Assembly (NCBI GenBank): GCA_027886785.1
Contig: JAPCJV010000022.1
Span: 1-11,385 of the forward strand
DNA length: 11,385 bases
Direction of reading: 5' to 3'
DNA from: Nitrososphaerota archaeon
GTDB lineage: Archaea > Thermoproteota > Nitrososphaeria > Nitrososphaerales > CADDZS01
The translations under genes were made by a program, and so were the position numbers. The notes under the pieces are model-generated. The model ran no database searches. It was not told the origin of the DNA and worked only from the letters and a program-made list of their open reading frames with translations. Shown here in pieces: positions 6,595 through 11,385 of the stretch (its first letter is position 1; each line of letters begins with the position of its first letter).

Positions 6595-7544
6595 TCTGGA
6601 TAGACGCCGAAACAGTAGCGAAAAGTTATCCTGTTTCAGAATGTATTGAAACAATGGAAGACCTTTATCGAAACGAAGGTACCACCCAGATCTCCCAGCC
6701 CAGCAGATCGGTGCTAAAGGTAGATGACGATTCTGTTATTCTTACAATGCAAGGTTATTCGCCGCGCTTACGAAGATTCGGAGTAAAATTGGTAACTGAG
6801 TACAAGAGTAATCCGAAAAAATATTCGCTGCCCGTTCAAGGAGGGACTTTGATCCTTCTGGACACCGAAAACTCCACGGTTCTAGCAAATGTGGATGCTC
6901 CAGCTATAACTGCCATTCGAACAGGAGCAGTCTCTGGCTTGGCAACAAAGTATCTGGCAAAATCAGAATGCGAAAAGTTGGGGCTGATCGGAACGGGTCA
7001 ACAGGCTAGAACGATGTTGAAGGCAGTACTTTCAGTAAGAAAGGGGATCAAAATTGTTCAAGTCTACAGTCGGAATCGAGAAAATGTGGAGCGTTTCTCC
7101 AAAGAAATGACCCAAGAGATAGGTCTCAACATCGAAGGAGTTTCCTCAAATGAAGCAGTCCTCAAAGAGGTGGATATCATCAACGTGGCGACTAATTCCG
7201 CCACACCAGTTCTGAGGTGGAAGGACGTGCCGAGGGGGGCGCACATCAACAGCATTGGAACCCTTGCTGAACGCACCGAACTCGATTTGGATACAGTAAG
7301 TAATTCAACGCTTTTTGTGGACACGCGAAACGGAGTATTGAAGGATGCCGGAGATGTGATATCGGCGATCGGCTCGGGGCGCATCACCAAAGATAAAATC
7401 AAGGGTGATCTGTCCGATCTGGTAAATAGAAAAGTGTCGGGGAGAGAAGACGATTCCGAGGTGACGCTCTTCAAATCAGTGGGAACGGCGCTGCAGGATG
7501 TGTATGCGAGCAGTTGGATTTACGAAAAGATCTCAAAATCATGA
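6591..7544 (+). CDS. Ornithine cyclodeaminase / mu-crystallin family enzyme (possibly alanine dehydrogenase)
   Basis: An NAD(P)-dependent enzyme of 317 residues, the usual length for the family. The N-terminal half has GVKLVTE with a likely catalytic lysine K66, then TLILLD and AITAIRTGAVSGLAT with the conserved R110. The Rossmann dinucleotide motif GLIGTGQQA is at 131-139. The substrate aspartate region DAGDVISAI has D255, and the C-terminal LFKSVGTALQD is typical. The family includes ornithine cyclodeaminase, archaeal alanine dehydrogenase, lysine cyclodeaminase, ketimine reductases and amino-acid racemisation helpers, so the substrate cannot be read safely. Alanine dehydrogenase is the best archaeal precedent (Archaeoglobus). 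The start is TTG 6591 with a well-placed GGAGG, giving the family-typical beginning MIWIDAETV. It converges with the next gene, with 3 bp between their stop codons. Confidence 0.88.
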   Translation: MIWIDAETVAKSYPVSECIETMEDLYRNEGTTQISQPSRSVLKVDDDSVILTMQGYSPRLRRFGVKLVTEYKSNPKKYSLPVQGGTLILLDTENSTVLANVDAPAITAIRTGAVSGLATKYLAKSECEKLGLIGTGQQARTMLKAVLSVRKGIKIVQVYSRNRENVERFSKEMTQEIGLNIEGVSSNEAVLKEVDIINVATNSATPVLRWKDVPRGAHINSIGTLAERTELDLDTVSNSTLFVDTRNGVLKDAGDVISAIGSGRITKDKIKGDLSDLVNRKVSGREDDSEVTLFKSVGTALQDVYASSWIYEKISKS

Positions 7545-7547
7545 AGT

Positions 7548-8447
7548 TCAGACGATCGTAAGGCAACCCTCGTCAAATTGATTTTTGTTTTCTTCATCAT
7601 CGTAAGCTACTCGCAATTTTCCCCGGAAATTTTCCGGGATGGGATGAATTAGGGATTCGCAAGAAGCGATTTTCTTACCTACTCTTTCTTCACCAATCTT
7701 TTCCAAAAGGGCTCCATTTTTTCCCACATTTCCAATCCAAAGATTCTGCAGTTCAGGAAAAACTACGATAAAGGCGCCGTTTTGAGCCCTGGAGTAATCA
7801 TAATTTGGGAAATAATCAATTCTGAAGTTGTGTACTCTTCTTTTTTTCCTTGGTTGTTCTTCTAACTCCTCTTCGATCACTTTCGATTGTTGCTTCTTTT
7901 TGCATGCTGCCTCGTTCGAACCTGATTTTGAGAGAATGTCTGACTCCACCAATAGAGCGCGCGATATAGAATACCTCAACAGCAGGTCAATCTTGTGAAT
8001 AAGTACGTGTTTTTCGTCTCTGAAACTTAGCAAGAGCTTCGACTGCTCGAAAAGCGCGTTTGCGTTCTTGAATCCTTGAAACGAATCGTCGCCGGCCTCC
8101 ATTTCCAGTGCGGTTTCAAGAGATGCACACGCTGAGACGTAGCTCGACAAAAAGCCATAGTGAACCGTGGATCTCAGAATTTCTGTAGCCTGCTCGAATT
8201 TTCGAAGCGATCGTTCAAAATCGGATTCTGATTTTAAGATTCGGCCTTCCTGTATCTTTGCGAAAGCATCCATTAGTGTAGAAAATTCGAAGAGGGCCCT
8301 CGCAACACGCGCTTTGTCTAAGCTGCCTTCGCGAAATAAGGCGTCCGCCGCCGCCTGAAAGCGAGCTTTCGAGAGCTCCAGCTTACTACTCTTATCAGCA
8401 ACGAGGGCAGCCTCCCAACTTTCGAACCCTCCGTTGGAGGAATCCAT
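7548..8447 (-). CDS. Uncharacterised helical-repeat protein with C-terminal alpha/beta tail
   Basis: I do not recognise this 299-residue protein. Residues 1 to about 175 are nearly all helical with TPR-like or bundle periodicity (Ala/Leu/Phe alternating with charged residues, for example KARFQAAADALFREG and FERSLRKFEQATEIL). A highly charged linker follows (about 180-206, QQSKVIEEELEEQ then PRKKRRV). The C-terminal part (about 207-299) has beta-like strands such as NGAFIVVFPELQNLWIGNVG and ends in GCLTIV. There is no signal peptide or membrane span, so it should be cytoplasmic. The layout suggests a scaffold or adaptor in which a helical protein-binding part is joined to a small globular domain; no catalytic motif is visible. 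The ATG start at 8447-8445 lacks a Shine-Dalgarno site. It is divergent from the AN1/M50 protease gene across 125 bp. Confidence 0.75.
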   Translation of the reverse strand: MDSSNGGFESWEAALVADKSSKLELSKARFQAAADALFREGSLDKARVARALFEFSTLMDAFAKIQEGRILKSESDFERSLRKFEQATEILRSTVHYGFLSSYVSACASLETALEMEAGDDSFQGFKNANALFEQSKLLLSFRDEKHVLIHKIDLLLRYSISRALLVESDILSKSGSNEAACKKKQQSKVIEEELEEQPRKKRRVHNFRIDYFPNYDYSRAQNGAFIVVFPELQNLWIGNVGKNGALLEKIGEERVGKKIASCESLIHPIPENFRGKLRVAYDDEENKNQFDEGCLTIV

Positions 8448-8532
8448 GAAGGAGTGTTATCGGATTCGGAGACCTTTTGAGTTTTCTTGCTTTAGAATAC
8501 CAGTTTCGCAAGTTAATGGCGATGGGATAGAA

Positions 8533-8542
8533 GGGATATCCC
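8533..8542. repeat. Perfect 10-bp palindrome upstream of the AN1/M50 gene
   Basis: GGGATATCCC lies 30 bases before the ATG of the protease gene, and a partial copy (GGGATA) sits just upstream at 8524-8529. It is in the divergent gap shared with the helical-protein gene and could be an operator. A 10-bp palindrome is expected about 11 times by chance in a window this size. Confidence 0.25.
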
Positions 8543-8572
8543 AGAATTCGAAGCGCATACTCTTTATTCTGG

Positions 8573-9433
8573 ATGAAAACTAAATTCGGTACTCCCGGAG
8601 CGTTCGTTTCAATGGACTGCCACTATTGCGGTGCCGCGAAAGAAGGGCTCCCTTTTCGTTGCAATTATTGCGGTGAATTTTTCTGTGGGGAGCATCGACT
8701 TCCGGAAAATCACGCGTGTCCCCGAGTTGGAGGCCCGCGCCAACCTGGTTACGCACAGGTGCGGCGGTATACTCCACAATCCAGGGACCGCCCGAGCCTT
8801 CCATTCACCCGGTCAAACAGATCCAGGTTTCGTTTAAGATATGTGGGCATTTTTTCCAAAACAGAGGAGAGACATGTACTAGCTGCTACCGCGGTCATGG
8901 TGCTGGCTGGCTTAACCATCGGGGATGTACCACTTTTTTCCAACTTTTCCCTTCCGAAGGTCGTTTTTCTAATACCGGGCTTTGTCATTTCCTTTTTGGG
9001 GCATGAATTGGCTCACAAATTTCTCGCGAGGCGAAACGGGCTGTGGGCAGAATTTAGGACTAATATGTACGGACTATTGTTGACAGCAGTGAGCGCAGTT
9101 TTCCCTTTCAAGTTCCTGGCACCTGGCCAAGTAAACATTCAGGGCACCGGGAGCAGGGAAGTTATGGGTGCGATCGGACTGGTCGGTCCCGGCTTCAACA
9201 TTGCTATTGCCGTACTCGGTTTCATTCTATCCAGATTTTCGGGGTCGTTCTTTGACCCGCTTTTTCTGAAAATAACTATCTTCAACGGGTACCTTGCGGT
9301 AATCAACTTGATTCCCTTTGGTTCGCTGGATGGCACTAGGGTGTTCATGTGGGATAAAACTCGCTGGGCGATCGCACTCGCGGCCTCCATTCTCCTGCTC
9401 GCCGTCGGATACTACTATCTAGGATCCTCTTAG
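8573..9433 (+). CDS. AN1 zinc finger fused to M50 (site-2-protease-like) membrane metalloprotease
   Basis: This is a predicted intramembrane zinc protease with a cytosolic zinc-binding head, 286 residues. The AN1-type finger (16-49) has the full ligand set C16, C19, C30, C33, C38, H41, H47 and C49, spaced C-x2-C-x10-C-x2-C-x4-C-x2-H-x5-H-x-C. A basic linker (about 60-98) leads to about six hydrophobic segments. The M50 active site GHELAHKF has H144, E145 and H148. The third zinc ligand region NLIPFGSLDGTRVF has D253 in the place of the family's N-x2-P-x-x-x-LDG motif. M50 proteases release regulators from membranes; AN1 fingers in eukaryotes bind ubiquitin-like or chaperone-linked partners. 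AN1/M50 proteins are common in Thaumarchaeota. The start ATG 8573 adds 15 residues before the finger; M14 is an alternative start. The gene converges with the thioredoxin gene, and their stop codons overlap. Confidence 0.9.
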   Translation: MKTKFGTPGAFVSMDCHYCGAAKEGLPFRCNYCGEFFCGEHRLPENHACPRVGGPRQPGYAQVRRYTPQSRDRPSLPFTRSNRSRFRLRYVGIFSKTEERHVLAATAVMVLAGLTIGDVPLFSNFSLPKVVFLIPGFVISFLGHELAHKFLARRNGLWAEFRTNMYGLLLTAVSAVFPFKFLAPGQVNIQGTGSREVMGAIGLVGPGFNIAIAVLGFILSRFSGSFFDPLFLKITIFNGYLAVINLIPFGSLDGTRVFMWDKTRWAIALAASILLLAVGYYYLGSS

Positions 9434-9819
9434 CTCGAATCCTGGCTCAGGGCTTGGCTCAATTCTGTTATTTTCAACCCCATTCCGAGCCTTGCGTCTT
9501 TCCTCAGGATGATTGTTCCATCTTTGACGACGATCAAAGTTGGAACTACTTTGATAGAATATTCATCCCAAAGCGACTCATCGGGATCGTCCGTATTTAC
9601 GAGCGACAAAACTTCGTGATCGGGGCGCTCTAGCGATCGCGCCTGCTCGAGGAACCTCGTGCAAAAACCACACCATTTAGCCGCGAATAAGAAATAGTGA
9701 GTGCCGGCAGAATTTTTTAGCTTGACAAAATCGTCCTTGCCGAGCCAATTGGTAACTTCCAAAGGCAGTGACTGAAAGTGTTTGAAGCAGAACTGCCGCT
9801 TTATGGATTTGTCCCACAT
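9430..9819 (-). CDS. Thioredoxin-like protein
   Basis: A 129-residue thioredoxin-fold protein. FLFAAKWCGFCTRF carries the redox pair C50 and C53 in a WCGFC active site (classical thioredoxin is WCGPC), and the cis-proline loop VVPTLIVVKDG has P93. No signal peptide or membrane span is seen, so it should be a cytosolic disulfide reductase or exchange protein. About 30 N-terminal residues (MWDKSIKRQFCFKHF...) precede the domain and contain an extra cysteine, C11. The second active-site variable residue is Phe, not Pro, which often goes with a shifted redox potential, so a specialised partner is likely. It overlaps the stop codon of the protease gene convergently and is divergent from the reductase-methyltransferase fusion across a 74-bp gap that holds a palindrome. 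Confidence 0.88.
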   Translation of the reverse strand: MWDKSIKRQFCFKHFQSLPLEVTNWLGKDDFVKLKNSAGTHYFLFAAKWCGFCTRFLEQARSLERPDHEVLSLVNTDDPDESLWDEYSIKVVPTLIVVKDGTIILRKDARLGMGLKITELSQALSQDSS

Positions 9820-9843
9820 GATTTTTGGGAACCTGAGTTATGG

Positions 9844-9855
9844 CCTGCATGCAGG
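9844..9855. promoter_or_regulatory. 12-bp palindrome, candidate operator between divergent genes
   Basis: CCTGCATGCAGG is a perfect palindrome in the 74-bp gap between the thioredoxin and fusion genes. It sits just left of the TATA-like GTTAATT (9860-9866), where a bound dimeric regulator could affect both promoters. Such palindromes are expected about three times in a window this size, but only about 0.02 times in a gap this short. Confidence 0.35.
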
Positions 9856-9859
9856 AACC

Positions 9860-9866
9860 GTTAATT
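9860..9866 (+). promoter_or_regulatory. TATA-like element for the reductase-methyltransferase fusion
   Basis: GTTAATT lies 27-34 bases before the TTG at 9894 and would place the transcript start within about ten bases of that codon. This agrees with a leaderless or short-leader archaeal message and with the lack of a Shine-Dalgarno site. The same AT-rich patch could serve the leftward thioredoxin gene. Confidence 0.3.
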
Positions 9867-9893
9867 CTCGGTTTGGTCTTTTACTAGTTTGAG

Positions 9894-11054
9894 TTGTCAT
9901 CCGGACAGTACTTGAGAATCGAAACGACCGGTCGAAAGACCGGCAAGCATCACCAAGTACTTGTCCGGTATATCGCCGACAAAGACAGAATTGTAGCCTT
10001 TCCCCAGAATGCGGGCAAACAGGACTGGGTAAAAAACATTGAAGCGAATCCGGAAATAAAGGTCTACTATAACGATAGTATTACATCCGCAACGGGGGCT
10101 GTCAAAGAAATTACCGGCCTGAATGATCCTCTGTTACCGATCTTCACGAGAAAGTACGGGAGGTCTACCATAAACAGGTGGTATAAGGGGCAGCACTTGT
10201 TTGTAGAGATAGCTGTCAAGAAGGAACTCGGATCCATCAGTTATGACGAAATAATTTACGGCGATCTAGAAGCTGCCTTCGACTCTGTTGCCGCCCATTA
10301 CGATCATCACATTTTTGACAATCCGATCAATACCTGGCTCAGAAACGTGTCGATCGGGACAATGGTGCAGATGTTCAAGCCGGGGGAGACTGTTCTGGAG
10401 GTTGGTTGCGGGACTGGAACCGAAACTCTGAGCTTGGCCCGTCACGGCTTGAGGATCATTGCCACAGATATATCCGAAAAGATGCTCGAAGTCCTTTCAA
10501 AAAAGGCAGCCAGGTTGAACCTCTCGGACCGAATAATTCCCGTCCATTGCAGGCCCACCGAGCTCAGGGCAAAACTGCATGATCTAGGTTATGAGAAAGT
10601 CGACGGGGCTTATTCGACTTACGGCGCCATCAACACCGAGCCCAACCTCCACTCGATGATCGATAACCTCCACTCGGTTTTGAAACCTAGTTCGCTCCTA
10701 CTTCTTGGAGTCTGGAACAAATTCTGTCTGTACGAAATGGTGGGATATTTGTTGAGGCTCAATCCAAGTCTAGCCTTTGCCAGGTTGCGTAACCCGGTGC
10801 CCGTGGGCAAGTCCAGGTTCTGTGTGGCTTCCAACGCATTTTCTGTTGGGGATTTGAACGAACTCGTCAAGAACCGGTTCGTTCTCCAGAGGGTTCTGGG
10901 GGTCGTTGTAACACTCCCTCCCTCCAATCTTACTCGGTATTTGCCAAGAGGGAGAGGGTTTGGAATCGCAAAGAAAATTGATCTGGATTTAGGCGCGGGA
11001 TTTCCCTTGAACCGGTTGGGGGATCACTTTCTCGGAATTTATCGGAGGATCTGA
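9894..11054 (+). CDS. Deazaflavin-dependent reductase (Ddn-like) / SAM methyltransferase fusion
   Basis: A 386-residue two-domain protein. Residues 6 to about 108 resemble the F420-dependent nitroreductase (Ddn) split-barrel family: YLRIETTGRKTGKHH, then IVAFPQNAGKQDWVKNIEANPEIKVYY. Known members use F420H2 to reduce quinones or nitro compounds. From about 127 a class I methyltransferase begins (AFDSVAAHYDHHIFDNPINTWL). Its SAM motif I is VLEVGCGTGTETLSLA (167-182), an acidic TD192 ends the next strand, and a long C-terminal part of the kind seen in UbiE-like or lipid-modifying enzymes follows. The start is TTG 9894; an in-frame TAG lies three codons upstream and there is no ATG before the methyltransferase part, so the reductase domain truly belongs to this frame. 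The downstream glycosyltransferase starts 4 bp after its stop, so they form an operon. Membrane-lipid or quinone modification is a hypothesis; the substrate is unknown. Confidence 0.82.
   Translation: MSSGQYLRIETTGRKTGKHHQVLVRYIADKDRIVAFPQNAGKQDWVKNIEANPEIKVYYNDSITSATGAVKEITGLNDPLLPIFTRKYGRSTINRWYKGQHLFVEIAVKKELGSISYDEIIYGDLEAAFDSVAAHYDHHIFDNPINTWLRNVSIGTMVQMFKPGETVLEVGCGTGTETLSLARHGLRIIATDISEKMLEVLSKKAARLNLSDRIIPVHCRPTELRAKLHDLGYEKVDGAYSTYGAINTEPNLHSMIDNLHSVLKPSSLLLLGVWNKFCLYEMVGYLLRLNPSLAFARLRNPVPVGKSRFCVASNAFSVGDLNELVKNRFVLQRVLGVVVTLPPSNLTRYLPRGRGFGIAKKIDLDLGAGFPLNRLGDHFLGIYRRI
11044..11048 (+). promoter_or_regulatory. Ribosome-binding site for the glycosyltransferase
   Basis: GGAGG at the very end of the fusion gene lies 10 bases before GTG 11059. 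It supports the GTG as start over the nearby ATG at 11054, which meets a TGA after two codons, and indicates translational coupling. Confidence 0.55.
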
Positions 11055-11058
11055 TGGC

Positions 11059-11385
11059 GTGAGTTCAGAAAATGTCACTTTCTGTGTGTGCACCTATAAT
11101 TCTGAAAAACTGTTAGCAAAGTGCTTGGCGAGCATTCAGAAGGTCGCTCCTAGCTCACCCATTCTGGTTGTGGATCACCGAAGCAAAGATGCCACGGAAA
11201 AAATCGCACGCGCCTTTGGAGCAAAAATACTTCGAGAAGATGTAGGGTTAGGCCATGCGCGACAAGTATGTTTTGATAATGTATCTACAGAGTTCATCGC
11301 GTTCGTCGACAGCGATGTGGAAATTCTTCAGCGCGATTTTCTGACTAGATCCCTGAAAGTCTTGGACAACCAAAATATTGGAGCC
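11059..11385 (+). CDS. Family 2 glycosyltransferase, 3' partial
   Basis: A GTG start at 11059 opens a frame that stays open through the right edge (109 codons seen). The N-terminus reads VTFCVCTYNSEKLLAKCL, the classic GT-A beginning. It is followed by ILVVDHRSKDAT, the nucleotide-sugar-binding strand, and by FIAFVDSDVEIL, which carries the DxD metal-binding motif. This is typical of GT2 enzymes that transfer a sugar from a nucleotide or lipid donor to lipids, polysaccharide or protein. The acceptor cannot be told from this part, and any C-terminal membrane segments would lie outside the window. It is 4 bp behind the reductase-methyltransferase fusion, with the ribosome site inside that gene, so the products are probably made together. 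Confidence 0.85.
   Translation, partial: MSSENVTFCVCTYNSEKLLAKCLASIQKVAPSSPILVVDHRSKDATEKIARAFGAKILREDVGLGHARQVCFDNVSTEFIAFVDSDVEILQRDFLTRSLKVLDNQNIGA

Noticed and set aside
7064..7474. 136-codon minus-strand frame opposite the OCD-family gene
   Set aside because: It mirrors the conserved Rossmann and catalytic region of the OCD gene and shows no independent coding evidence.
1..11385. Defence island, mobile element, CRISPR array or tRNA/rRNA gene
   Set aside because: I looked for nucleases, toxin pairs, transposases, direct-repeat arrays and cloverleaf-like segments and found none. The gene content is metabolic and membrane-related.

Overview
The window looks like a stretch of archaeal chromosome, most likely from the Thaumarchaeota/Nitrososphaeria or a close relative. 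The evidence is an AN1-type zinc finger fused to a site-2-protease-like M50 domain, a deazaflavin (F420)-type reductase domain, frequent TTG and GTG starts, few strong Shine-Dalgarno sites and short intergenic gaps. The lineage is an inference from gene content. No rRNA, tRNA, CRISPR array, transposase, integrase or phage gene was seen.

Layout. Positions 1-638 (+) hold the 3' part of a PRC-barrel-like/DUF2267 protein. It converges with a HisRS/HisZ-like class II aaRS-fold paralogue (1704-700, -). From the divergent gap at 1705-1873 a lipoamide acyltransferase E2 gene (1874-3160, +) runs rightward. It meets a leftward cluster of dihydrolipoamide dehydrogenase E3 (6388-4952), octanoyltransferase lipB (4936-4202) and a MenA-like UbiA prenyltransferase (4116-3169). 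To the right, a 48-residue single-pass membrane peptide (6448-6594) is stop/start-coupled to an ornithine cyclodeaminase/alanine dehydrogenase-family enzyme (6591-7544). That gene converges with an unrecognised helical protein (8447-7548, -). Next are the AN1/M50 intramembrane protease (8573-9433, +) and, convergent with it, a thioredoxin-like protein (9819-9430, -). Divergent from the thioredoxin is a fusion of a Ddn-type deazaflavin-dependent reductase domain with a SAM methyltransferase (9894-11054, +). It is followed after 4 bp by a family 2 glycosyltransferase that runs off the window (11059-11385, +).

How the genes fit together. E2, E3 and LipB form a functional group: LipB transfers octanoyl groups onto the lipoyl domain of E2, and E3 reoxidises the E2 dihydrolipoyl arm. 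The E1 decarboxylase genes and lipoyl synthase (LipA) are not in the window. The prenyltransferase may make a quinone or another membrane isoprenoid. The reductase-methyltransferase fusion with its coupled glycosyltransferase could act on a membrane lipid or quinone, but this is only a hypothesis. Most of the window is ordinary housekeeping sequence. The least ordinary items are the reductase-methyltransferase fusion, the aaRS-like paralogue, the UbiA protein with a divergent second motif, and the small coupled membrane peptide.
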